DNA of 64,000 nucleotides from Sphaerisporangium fuscum (GTDB lineage: Bacteria; Actinomycetota; Actinomycetes; Streptosporangiales; Streptosporangiaceae). The notes under the pieces are model-generated. The model made no database searches, had not been told where the DNA came from, and worked only from the letters and a program-made list of their open reading frames with translations. The DNA lies in contig NZ_JAHDTF010000004.1 in NCBI RefSeq assembly GCF_018531465.1, positions 310,001 through 374,000 on the forward strand. The letters run 5' to 3'. This document shows positions 46,833 through 54,413 of the stretch, piece after piece. Position numbers and translations under genes: made by a program. Within the stretch, counting starts at the first letter, position 1. Each line of letters opens with the position of its first letter.

Positions 46833-46859
46833 TGTTACCTTCCTCGGATCTGCTCCGTC
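46833..46859 (+). promoter_or_regulatory. ECF41-type promoter before the AhpD-like gene
   Basis: TGTTACC (46833-46839), a 16-bp spacer and CGTC (46856-46859) match the reported ECF41 pattern TGTCACA-N16-CGTC with two changes in the -35. Its left end overlaps the leader of the divergent sigma gene. Confidence 0.7.
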
Positions 46860-46913
46860 ATGGGGGATGACGGGCCCGGAGGGGCACAGGTAACCGATGA
46901 AGGAGCGAGACCC

Positions 46914-47363
46914 ATGGAAGCACGCGTCAAGAGCCGGGCGAACGCCGACGTGACGACGGCGATCCAGCACCTCTACAAGGCGATTCACACCGGTGGCGTC
47001 GACCCGCTCGTGCTCGGGCTGATCCACCTGCGGGTCAGCCAGATCAACGGCTGCAGCCCGTGCGTCTTCGCCGGGGTCGCGGCGGCCAAGAAGCAGGGAG
47101 AGACCGATGAGCGGCTGCACAACGTGGCCGCGTGGCGCGAGACGCCCTTCTTCACCGAGGCGGAGCGGGCGGCGCTCGCGCTGGCCGAGGCCGCCACCCG
47201 GATCCAGGACGGCGCGCCGGGCGTGACCGACGAGATCTGGGACGCCGCCGCCGCCCACTTCGACGAGCGGCAACTGTCCGTGATCAACCTGGAGATCGCG
47301 CTGACCAACTTCTTCAACCGGATCAACCGTACGATCCGGGAGCAGGCCGGCAAGACCTGGTGA
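46914..47363 (+). CDS. AhpD-like carboxymuconolactone decarboxylase-family protein
   Basis: A 149-residue alkylhydroperoxidase/CMD-fold protein. The redox motif CSPCVFAG (CxxC near residues 46-49) resembles AhpD-type thiol peroxidase helpers, without the downstream His of classical AhpD. ATG 46914 has GGAGCGAG seven bases upstream. Genes of this kind are the most common neighbours of ECF41 factors, and the ECF41-like promoter supports it as the target. Confidence 0.9.
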   Translation: MEARVKSRANADVTTAIQHLYKAIHTGGVDPLVLGLIHLRVSQINGCSPCVFAGVAAAKKQGETDERLHNVAAWRETPFFTEAERAALALAEAATRIQDGAPGVTDEIWDAAAAHFDERQLSVINLEIALTNFFNRINRTIREQAGKTW

Positions 47364-47367
47364 GCCG

Positions 47368-47417
47368 GGCGGGGCGTCATCCCCCCGGAGGCTGTGCCTT
47401 CCAAATGACGCCCCGCC
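47368..47417. terminator. terminator between AhpD-like gene and oxidoreductase
   Basis: GGCGGGGCGTCAT (47368-47380) and ATGACGCCCCGCC (47405-47417) are perfect 13-bp complements with a 24-nt loop. Confidence 0.7.
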
Positions 47418-47474
47418 GGCGAGACGTCCCGAGCGTGAACCCGTCCCGGAGCGGACCGCCCCGCTGCTCCCGTC

Positions 47475-48446
47475 TCAGACCAGCAGCAAGGTCTTGCCGA
47501 GGATCTCGCGGGACTCGATCGCGGCGTGGGCCTCGGCCGCCTGCTCCAGGGGGAACGTCCTGCCGATCACCGGCCGGATCCGGCCCGCCGCCGCCTCGGT
47601 CACGGCGCGCTCGGCGAGCCTCTTGTGGTCGGCGGGGGTGAGCTGGACGTGCTGGATCCCTCGCACCGAGATCCCGCGCCGTTCCGCCTCCTCCGGGTCG
47701 ATGGGGGCGAAGCCGCCGCTGGAGGCGCCGTGCGCGGAGATCCGGCCACCTCGCGCGGTGATCTCGAACGCGGCCCGGCCGATCTCGCCGCCCGCACCCT
47801 CGAAGACGACCTGCGGACCCGTGCCGCCGGTCGCCTCGCGCACCCGCTCGGCCCAGCCGGGCTCGGTGTAGTCGACCGCGACCTCGGCGCCCAGTTCGCG
47901 GGCGAGCGCGAGCTTCCGCTCGCCCCGTGCCGCCGCCGCGACGTGGGCGCCCGCCGCCCGCGCCATCTGCACCAGCAGGACGCCCATGCCGCCGGCCGCG
48001 GCGGTGACCAGCACCCATTCGCCCGGCTTGACCTCGGCCGCGTCGAACACGGCGAGGCCCGTCACGGCGTCGTGCATGAGGGACGTCGCCTCGGGCACCC
48101 CCAGCCCGTCCGGCACCGGGATCAGCGCCTCCACCGGCACGAGAGCCTGCTCGGCGTAGCCGCCGGCAGCCCCGGTGTGGGCGACCACCGTACGACCGAC
48201 CCAGGCCGCGTCCACGCCGTCGCCGACCGACAGGACCCGTCCGCCCACCGCCCCGCCGGGGACGTACGGCGGTTCGTGGCTGAAGTACTCGCGTCCCCAG
48301 CCCGCACGGATCTTCGTCTCCACGTTGAGGGTGTCGGCCGCGGCCACCCCGACGACCACCTCACCGGCCCCGGCTCGCAGGTCGGGCACCTCCTTCGTGA
48401 CGAGCACCTCAGGCCCTCCGAACCGGGTCACTTCTGCCACTCGCAT
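47475..48446 (-). CDS. NADPH:quinone reductase-like zinc-free MDR oxidoreductase
   Basis: A 323-residue medium-chain dehydrogenase. The N-terminal GroES-like part starts MRVAEVTRFGGPEVLV, and the cofactor-binding loop AAAGGMGVLLVQMARAAG sits near 145-162. No zinc-site cysteines are visible, as in quinone oxidoreductases. ATG 48446 has AAAAGGAGGGG upstream. It converges with the AhpD-like gene and may contribute to the same stress physiology, but that is inference. Confidence 0.9.
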   Translation of the reverse strand: MRVAEVTRFGGPEVLVTKEVPDLRAGAGEVVVGVAAADTLNVETKIRAGWGREYFSHEPPYVPGGAVGGRVLSVGDGVDAAWVGRTVVAHTGAAGGYAEQALVPVEALIPVPDGLGVPEATSLMHDAVTGLAVFDAAEVKPGEWVLVTAAAGGMGVLLVQMARAAGAHVAAAARGERKLALARELGAEVAVDYTEPGWAERVREATGGTGPQVVFEGAGGEIGRAAFEITARGGRISAHGASSGGFAPIDPEEAERRGISVRGIQHVQLTPADHKRLAERAVTEAAAGRIRPVIGRTFPLEQAAEAHAAIESREILGKTLLLV

Positions 48447-48972
48447 GTCGACCCCTCCTTTTCCGCACGCTGTCCGGCATGTCCGTGAAGCAGTCTGAAA
48501 CCTCAAGTCCAGTTGAGGTCAATCCGGTCACCCGGCCGCGCGGCCGCGGGATCTCGTAGAGGGTGCCCGTGATCCGAAGGTGATCGTCCAAATCATGCAT
48601 TTTGTTGCATCCGCAATATGAGGCGTGATGGTTCGTCCGCGATTACCGGGTTTCCGGGAAGCGATTAAGAAATGGGCGCGGCCAGGGCGAGGTGACGGAT
48701 CCTGTAGTGCTCGCCGGATCCGGCGATTCGGCGGCTTTCCTGCGAGAACGGCGTAATAACGCTGATTCACGACAAGTAGTCACAAAAGGGCGTAACCAAT
48801 TGGCGACAATCGGTGATAATTCCATCGGATTAACTGACCACCTTGCTTCTTGTCATAAAGATGAGTGCCCCTTGTGTTTCCATTTCGAGGGACGGATCAT
48901 TTCGATCATCGGCTGGGTCGTCCGTCCAGCAGGACGGCCCGTTTCGCCTGATCGTGCACAGGAGGACCGCCC
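48447..48972. other. 526-bp intergenic region with lowered GC
   Basis: This interval has a visibly lower GC content between about 48590 and 48870. An ORF at 48692-48976 shows poor codon bias and no similarity to a known family, so it is not called. The stretch likely holds the promoter of the secreted-peptide gene and the start region of the divergent oxidoreductase. Confidence 0.5.
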
Positions 48973-49206
48973 ATGATCCGTCGGGTACTCGCCGCAACGG
49001 CCCTGGCCGCCGCTGCCTTCGTCGTCATCCCCGCCGGCACCGCCTCCGCCAGGGCGTGCCAGCTCGACTACCGGTGCGTCACCACGTACTACTCCGACTC
49101 CTCGCACACCAGCATCGTGGGCACCAAGTACGAAGACTGCGCCGGGAACGTCACCTGGTCGGGCAGCCGCAGCGGCTACCCGGAATTCGTCGAAACCCCC
49201 TGCTGA
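48973..49206 (+). CDS. secreted DUF6289-type small protein
   Basis: A 77-residue exported protein. Residues 1-26 form a Sec signal peptide (IRRVLAATALAAAAF, then GTASA). The mature part has four cysteines and Thr/Tyr-rich segments (CVTTYYSD, then CAGNVTWSG), matching the pattern recalled for the DUF6289 family. Role unknown. ATG has AGGAGG upstream. A paralogue follows 68 bp later. Confidence 0.8.
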   Translation: MIRRVLAATALAAAAFVVIPAGTASARACQLDYRCVTTYYSDSSHTSIVGTKYEDCAGNVTWSGSRSGYPEFVETPC

Positions 49207-49274
49207 CCGAACGTCCCCCGCAGGAAGGCCCGGAAGGCTCTCCTGTCCTGGTCGACCCCCCGAAAGGACCAGCC

Positions 49275-49520
49275 ATGATCCGTCGTTTGGTAGGCGTCGC
49301 CGCACTGGCCGCCGCCGCGATCGTCGCCGTCCCTGCCGGAGCGCAGGCCGCTCCGGCGCTTCCCGCCTGCGGGCTGGGCTACACGTGTGCCACCTACTTC
49401 TGGGACAGCTCCGCCCACACAACGATCATCGGCGCCATCACCCAGGAGTGCGACGGCTCGAGCTACACCTGGGGTGAACGGAGCCGCTACGTCACCTTCT
49501 CCAGCACCCGCTGCTCATAA
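49275..49520 (+). CDS. second secreted DUF6289-type small protein
   Basis: An 81-residue paralogue of the preceding gene: same start (MIRRL), signal peptide ending AQA, and four cysteines in the mature part with the same spacing style (CGLGYTCATYFWDSS, then ECDGSSYTWG). AAAGGA precedes the ATG. The pair probably came from a local duplication and is followed by a strong terminator. Confidence 0.8.
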   Translation: MIRRLVGVAALAAAAIVAVPAGAQAAPALPACGLGYTCATYFWDSSAHTTIIGAITQECDGSSYTWGERSRYVTFSSTRCS

Positions 49521-49530
49521 CAGAGATCTT

Positions 49531-49562
49531 CCGGCAGGGCCGTACACCGGCGGCCCTGCCGG
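49531..49562. terminator. terminator between DUF6289-type pair and LacI gene
   Basis: CCGGCAGGGCCG (49531-49542) and CGGCCCTGCCGG (49551-49562) are perfect 12-bp complements with an 8-nt loop. The two flanking genes converge here. Confidence 0.8.
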
Positions 49563-49564
49563 AG

Positions 49565-50620
49565 TCAGCCGCGCGGCGGGAGCTCGCCGGAGCCCCGGGG
49601 GATGAGACGGGTGGGGATCTGCACGCGTTCGGCCGGGCCGCTCTCGCCGGCCAGGCGGCGGAACAGCAGCTCAGCGGCCGTACGGCCGAGCCTCGCGGGG
49701 TCCTGCGCGATCACGGTGATCGCGGGGGTGAGGAGATCGGCCAGTTCGAAGTCGTCGAAGCCCACCAGGGCGATCTGGTCGCCCGCGAACCCGGGGGAGA
49801 GGGTGGCCAGGGCACGCAGGGTGGCGACCGTGGTGCGTCCGTTGCCGGTGAACAGCGCGGTGGGCGGGTCCTGCAGGGCCAGCAGTGCCTGGAGGTCGGC
49901 GTGGAGCCGGTCGTGCTCGGGCGGACCCATGGTGACCAGCGACTCGTCGTACGGCAGGTCGGCGTCCTCCAGCGCCTCGCGGTAGCCCTGCAGGCGCTCG
50001 CCGGCCGTGAAGATCGCGGCGCTGTCGCCCAGGTACCCGATGCGGCGGTGCCCGTGGGCGATGAGATGGGCGACCCCCGTGCGGGCGCCGCCGATGTTGT
50101 CGCACAGCACGGTGTCGACGTCGAGCCCCGGCCCGGTGGGGCGGTCGGCGAAGACCGCGCGGATGCCGGCGTTCAGCTCGGGTGTGAGGTACGCGTGGTC
50201 GGACCCGGCGGGCACGATGACCAGGCCGTCGACCCTGCGCGCGCAGAAGGCCAGGACCAGCTCGCGCTCGCGCTGAGGATCCTCACCGGAGGAACCGCTG
50301 AGGACGAGGCAGCCGTTGCGGAGGGCGATGTCCTCGACCGCCCGGCTCAGGCCGGAGTAGAAGGGGTCGGCGACGTCCTCGATCACCAGGCCGATGCTGG
50401 CCGTGCGACCCCGTCGTAGCACCCGGGCGCCGTCGTTGCGGCGGTAACCGAGGAGCTCGATCGCCTGCCGGACGCGTGCGGCGGTCGCGGCGTTCACGCC
50501 GGGCTCGTCGTTCACCACGCGGGACACCGTCTTCAGCGCGACCCCGGCCGTGGCGGCGACGTCGTTCATGGTCGGCCGCCCGCGTCTGGTCTCTGCTGCC
50601 ACGGTGGAATCATCCCGCAT
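49565..50620 (-). CDS. LacI family repressor
   Basis: A 351-residue LacI regulator. The HTH and hinge (MNDVAATAGVALKTVSRVVN, VRQAIELLGYRRNDGARVL) cover residues 18-65, followed by a periplasmic-binding-protein-like sensor domain (for example DLPYDESLVTMGPP, ALFTGNGRTTVATL). ATG 50620 lies 10 bp from the operator at 50631-50646 and has no clear ribosome binding site. The same 14-bp core occurs before the sugar importer at 38499, so autoregulation and control of that operon are likely. Confidence 0.92.
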   Translation of the reverse strand: MRDDSTVAAETRRGRPTMNDVAATAGVALKTVSRVVNDEPGVNAATAARVRQAIELLGYRRNDGARVLRRGRTASIGLVIEDVADPFYSGLSRAVEDIALRNGCLVLSGSSGEDPQRERELVLAFCARRVDGLVIVPAGSDHAYLTPELNAGIRAVFADRPTGPGLDVDTVLCDNIGGARTGVAHLIAHGHRRIGYLGDSAAIFTAGERLQGYREALEDADLPYDESLVTMGPPEHDRLHADLQALLALQDPPTALFTGNGRTTVATLRALATLSPGFAGDQIALVGFDDFELADLLTPAITVIAQDPARLGRTAAELLFRRLAGESGPAERVQIPTRLIPRGSGELPPRG

Positions 50621-50630
50621 TTCAGTGGGT

Positions 50631-50646
50631 GTGACAACGTTGTCAC
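50631..50646. promoter_or_regulatory. LacI operator at the lacI-type gene
   Basis: GTGACAACGTTGTCAC is a perfect 16-bp palindrome upstream of the LacI start. Its core TGACAACGTTGTCA is identical to that at 38500-38513. Confidence 0.85.
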
Positions 50647-50856
50647 CCATCGTCCCCCAGCGGGCGGACCTCGCCCGGTTCGCCCGCCCTTGCCGGCTGT
50701 TCCTCCACCCTGGCGCGGCGTCCTCACGCCGGCCCCCGTCCAACGGTACGGCCTGCGGCGGAGCGACGCGTCACCGGTGCCCTCCTACTAAAGAGACGGC
50801 TCACGCCGCCGATCGAACGATGCCGTCCGGCCCCGGCCGGTGCAGTCTCACTGGCC

Positions 50857-51650
50857 ATGACACCCACATCAGCCGCCAGGTGGCGGACAGCGGCCCCGGT
50901 GCCCGGCGACGTCTGGTTCCCCGGACGGCTCATCGGCGGCGCGGCCCTGGTCCTCGGGCCCGTCGTATGGGCGGTGGCGCTGTTCCTGCGGTACCTGGCC
51001 CCGCACTCGGGCATCTTCACCCCGGAGCAACTGGAGGAGTTCGGCAGGAGTTCGCGGCCCCGCAACAGCTGGCCGCCTACGTGGCGAACCCCGCACTGGT
51101 CACCGCCGCGTACGCCTGCTTCGCCGCCGCGGCCCTCCTGCTGTTCCCGGCCGTCGTCACGCTCGCGCGGGTCGTCGCGGCCCGCTCGCCCCGTCTCGCG
51201 TTCTGGGGAGGCACCCTGGTCGTCGTGAGCCTGTTCGCGCGCCTTTACTTCACAGGGGTCGAGCAGACGGCCTTCCAGCTGGTCGAGGCGCAGGGCCTGC
51301 GGCGGGCGACGGAGTTCGTGATGTCCACGTACGTCGACATCTCCTACGGGCCGTGGCGGGTCCCGGTGACGGCGTCGGCCTGTCAGTATCTCGGGATGCT
51401 GCTGCTCGGCATCGGAGCCTTCCGGTCGGGGACGTTCGGCTCTGGACGTCTCCTGCTCTTCCTCCTGGCGGGAACGCTGTGGGTGGGCGTGCTGAAGGAG
51501 AGCCCGCTGTCCGACGTCCCCTGCTATGTGAGCCTGTGCCTGGTGCTCGTGCCGCTCGGGGTCCGGGTGCTGCGCGATGCCGTACCCGAGCTGCGCACCG
51601 AGTCGCCGGCCGCCGCCGAGCGCGGGCCGCTGCGGCTGCTCAGCTGGTGA
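50857..51650 (+). pseudogene. membrane protein gene interrupted by a frameshift
   Basis: Frame 1 from ATG 50857 gives an N-terminus with a membrane helix (RLIGGAALVLGPVVWAVAL) and GIFTPEQLEEFG. Around 51040-51048 the coherent reading shifts to another frame, which continues RQEFAAPQQLAAYVANPALV and several more hydrophobic helices to the stop at 51650. One inserted base, for example a C within TTCGGCAGG, would restore a single protein of about 264 residues with six helices. It is either a genuine one-base loss or a sequencing error. I do not recognise the family. Confidence 0.65.
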
Positions 51651-51690
51651 GGGCCCGCGGTGTCCAGGCTGATCTGTGAGGGTGGCAGGG

Positions 51691-52063
51691 GTGCGTGACC
51701 GGGTGGCGCGCTGGGCGTTACCCGCCGCCGCCTTCTGCGCCGCGTTCCTGCCGGACGCCGGCTCACCCTTCCTGCCGGCGCTCGCCTCGGTCCCCTGGTA
51801 CGTCCAGGGTGCCGTGGTGGGCCTCCTGGCCGCGGGGGCGGCGCGCACGGCCCCGGGACGGCGGTGGCCGCTCTTCGTGGTCGCGGCGGCCGACGCCGTC
51901 GTGCGGGCTCCGTGGTTCCTGCTCTCCGTGGCCTCCTACGTCGCGGCGACCACCTACCGGCGGCCCCTTCACCTGGCGGTCTTCACGCTGGTCACGAGTC
52001 TTCTCGCGATCGTGCCCCAGCCCGGTGTGGGAGTCGATTCCTCGCTCGGGGGCGCGCCGCTGA
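51691..52063 (+). pseudogene. membrane remnant of a histidine kinase, core deleted
   Basis: GTG 51691 opens a frame of four hydrophobic segments (for example WALPAAAFCAAFLPDAG, GAVVGLLAAGAARTA, AVVRAPWFLLSVASYVAA), the style of NarL-partner histidine kinase N-termini. No HisKA, N or G box follows. About 120 codons in, the frame runs on into the response regulator. A second frame holds VWESIPRSGARR and stops at 52061-52063, eight bases before the regulator ATG. This looks like a kinase C-terminus, so an internal deletion of the catalytic core is the simplest reading. Confidence 0.6.
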
Positions 52064-52071
52064 CTACCGGC

Positions 52072-52803
52072 ATGATCCGCGTTCTCATCGTCGACGACGA
52101 GGCCCTGGTACGGACGGGGCTGCGCATGATCCTGGAGGCGGCCGGCGACATCGAGGTGGTCGCGGAGGCGGAGAACGGCGCGGAGGCCGTCACCGCCGTC
52201 GCCGCGTACTGGCCGCACGTGGTGCTGATGGACGTGCAGATGCCACGGATGGACGGCGTGGCGGCGCTCAGGGAGATCAACCGGTCGCCGGACCCGCCCA
52301 AGGTGGTCATGTTGACCACATTCGACCTCGACGAGTACGTCTACGGCGCCCTTCGCGCGAAGGCCGCGGGATTCCTGCTGAAGGACACCGCGCCCCGCGA
52401 TCTGATCGCCGCCGTCCGGGCGGTGGCGGACGGGAGCGCCATCCTGGCGCCGGCGGTGACCAGGCGCCTGATCGACGCGTTCGCCGGAGCCGTCGACGAC
52501 GGCGCGGACGCCCAGGTCGCCCGTCGACGCCTGGCCGTCCTGACCGGGCGCGAGCGGGACGTCGTGGAGGCCGTGGCCCGGGGGCTGTCCAACGCCGAGA
52601 TCGCCCGTGAACTCGACCTGACGGAGACCACCGTCAAGGCCCACGTGAGCCGCTCACTCGCCAAACTCGGGCTGGCCAACCGGGTTCAGATCGCCCTGCT
52701 GGTACGGGACGCCGGTCAGGGCGGTGCGCTCGCCGCGCCGGCCCCGTATCCCGGCACCGGTTCCGCCGTTCACCGTCCCGCCGGCGCGGCGCCGATACAT
52801 TGA
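52072..52803 (+). CDS. NarL/FixJ family response regulator
   Basis: A 243-residue response regulator. The receiver domain begins MIRVLIVDDEALVRTGL and has the phosphorylation Asp in VLMDVQMPRMDG (about residue 54) and the conserved Lys in LLKDTAP. The LuxR-type HTH is near the end (LTGRERDVVEAVARGLSNAEIARELDLTETTVKAHVSRSL). The frame continues upstream into the kinase membrane remnant, so a membrane-anchored fusion from 51691 is possible. ATG 52072 is the normal start for the family. The cognate kinase appears to have been lost. Confidence 0.88.
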   Translation: MIRVLIVDDEALVRTGLRMILEAAGDIEVVAEAENGAEAVTAVAAYWPHVVLMDVQMPRMDGVAALREINRSPDPPKVVMLTTFDLDEYVYGALRAKAAGFLLKDTAPRDLIAAVRAVADGSAILAPAVTRRLIDAFAGAVDDGADAQVARRRLAVLTGRERDVVEAVARGLSNAEIARELDLTETTVKAHVSRSLAKLGLANRVQIALLVRDAGQGGALAAPAPYPGTGSAVHRPAGAAPIH

Positions 52804-52828
52804 CCGGTTTGTCGTGCCCGCGTAGCTT
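52800..52828 (+). promoter_or_regulatory. promoter before the second aldehyde dehydrogenase
   Basis: TTGACC (52800-52805), a 17-bp spacer and TAGCTT (52823-52828) match the housekeeping sigma pattern. GTTCTTCTGTAGAAC just downstream (52841-52855) is a short dyad that may be an operator. Confidence 0.7.
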
Positions 52829-52930
52829 GGCAGTCAGTGTGTTCTTCTGTAGAACGAAAGTTCACCATGCGAACGGCGCAGGTAGGCTTGTCGAGGATGG
52901 TTCGCCCGGCGCCGTATGAGGGAGCTCGTC

Positions 52931-54394
52931 GTGGATTTTCTCGATCCCAAGATCTGGTCCGGGTCGGTCTTCGGGGGCAGGGGCTGGGTGACGTCCCAGG
53001 CCGGTGACGCGCCCGTGGTCGAGCCCGCGACCGGTGCCGAGATCGGCAGGGCCGGGGTCGCCGGGCCCGCCGACGTCGCCGCCGCCGTGGCCGAGGCCGT
53101 CAAGGCGCAGCGCGAGTGGGCGGCCGCGTCCTTCGAGGACCGGGCGGGGGTGCTGCGCAGAGCCGGACGGCTGTTCGAGGACCACGCCGCCGACATCCAG
53201 AAGTGGCTCATCCGCGAGTCGGGGTCCATCCCCGGCAAGGCCGGATTCGAGACCCACGTCGCGGCCCAGGAGTGCTACGAGGCCGCGGCGCTGGCCTCCC
53301 AGCCGCCCGGCGAGATCCTGCCGACCGCCAAGAGCCGCCTCAGCCTGGCTCGCCGCGTGCCGGTCGGGGTGGTGGGCGTCATCTCGCCGTTCAACGCGCC
53401 GCTGATCCTCGCGATCAGGTCGGTCGCCCCGGCCCTCGCCCTCGGCAACGCCGTGGTGTTCAAGCCCGACCCTCGTACCGCCGTCTGCGGCGGCGTCGCG
53501 ATCGCCCGGGTCTTCGAGGAGGCTGGCCTGCCCGCCGGGCTCCTCCACATGCTGCCCGGCGGCCCCGGCACCGGCCAGGCCCTGGTCACCGACCCCAGGG
53601 TCCGCGTGATCTCCTTCACCGGCTCCACGGCCGCCGGCCGCAAGGTCGGGGAACTCGCCGCCCGTCATCTCAAGCGGGCCCACCTGGAGCTCGGCGGCAA
53701 CTCCGCGCTGGTCGTCCTCGACGACGCCGACCTCGACCTCGCCGTCTCCGCCGGCGCCTGGGGGGCGTACTTCCACCAGGGGCAGATCTGCATGACCACC
53801 GGACGGCACCTGGTGCACTCCTCGATCAAGGACGAGTACGTCGAGCGGCTCGCCGCCAAGGCGGACGCCATGCCGGTCGGCGACCCGGCGACCCAGGAGG
53901 TCGCGCTCGGCCCGCTCATCGACGCCGGCCAGCGGGACAAGGTCCACGGGCTCGTCACCGCGAGCGTCGACGGCGGCGCCCGGCTGGCCGCCGGCGGCAC
54001 CTACGAGGGCCTGTTCTACCGCCCGACGGTGCTCACCGACGTGACGACCGCCACGCCCGCGTACGCCGAGGAGGTCTTCGGCCCGGTCGCGCCGGTCATG
54101 CCGTTCTCGTCGCTGGAGGAGGCGGCGGCACTGGCGGCCGACAGCGAGTACGGCCTGTCGCTCGGCATCCTCACCCGGGACGCCATGAAGGGCCTCGCCC
54201 TCGCCGATCTCGTGCCCACCGGTATCGTGCACATCAACGATCAGACCGTGGACGACGAGGCGGTCGCCCCGTTCGGTGGCCTGGGTGCCTCCGGCACGGG
54301 GTCCAGGTTCGGCGGCACGCGGGCCAACATCGAGGCGTTCACCGAGACGCAGTGGGTGACCATGCAGGGCGACATCGCCCGGTACCCCTTCTGA
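52931..54394 (+). CDS. aldehyde dehydrogenase, benzaldehyde-type
   Basis: A 487-residue ALDH. The cofactor motif FTGSTAAGRKV, base ELGGNSA and nucleophile QGQICMTTGR are intact, and the C-terminal EEVFGPVAP is present. GTG 52931 follows GAGGGAG six bases upstream, and ATG 52916 is an alternative. The sequence style (PTAKSRLSLARRVPVGVVGV) resembles aromatic-aldehyde dehydrogenases. A CynX-type transporter follows 20 bp later, so the pair may be an aromatic-acid uptake and oxidation unit, which is inference. Confidence 0.9.
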   Translation: MDFLDPKIWSGSVFGGRGWVTSQAGDAPVVEPATGAEIGRAGVAGPADVAAAVAEAVKAQREWAAASFEDRAGVLRRAGRLFEDHAADIQKWLIRESGSIPGKAGFETHVAAQECYEAAALASQPPGEILPTAKSRLSLARRVPVGVVGVISPFNAPLILAIRSVAPALALGNAVVFKPDPRTAVCGGVAIARVFEEAGLPAGLLHMLPGGPGTGQALVTDPRVRVISFTGSTAAGRKVGELAARHLKRAHLELGGNSALVVLDDADLDLAVSAGAWGAYFHQGQICMTTGRHLVHSSIKDEYVERLAAKADAMPVGDPATQEVALGPLIDAGQRDKVHGLVTASVDGGARLAAGGTYEGLFYRPTVLTDVTTATPAYAEEVFGPVAPVMPFSSLEEAAALAADSEYGLSLGILTRDAMKGLALADLVPTGIVHINDQTVDDEAVAPFGGLGASGTGSRFGGTRANIEAFTETQWVTMQGDIARYPF

Positions 54395-54413
54395 CCCGCC
54401 TGGAAAGGAAGGC

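Noticed and set aside
48692..48976. 94-codon ORF before the secreted DUF6289-type gene
   Set aside because: Poor third-position bias, no ribosome binding site and no recognisable family. It is more likely a leader or promoter region.
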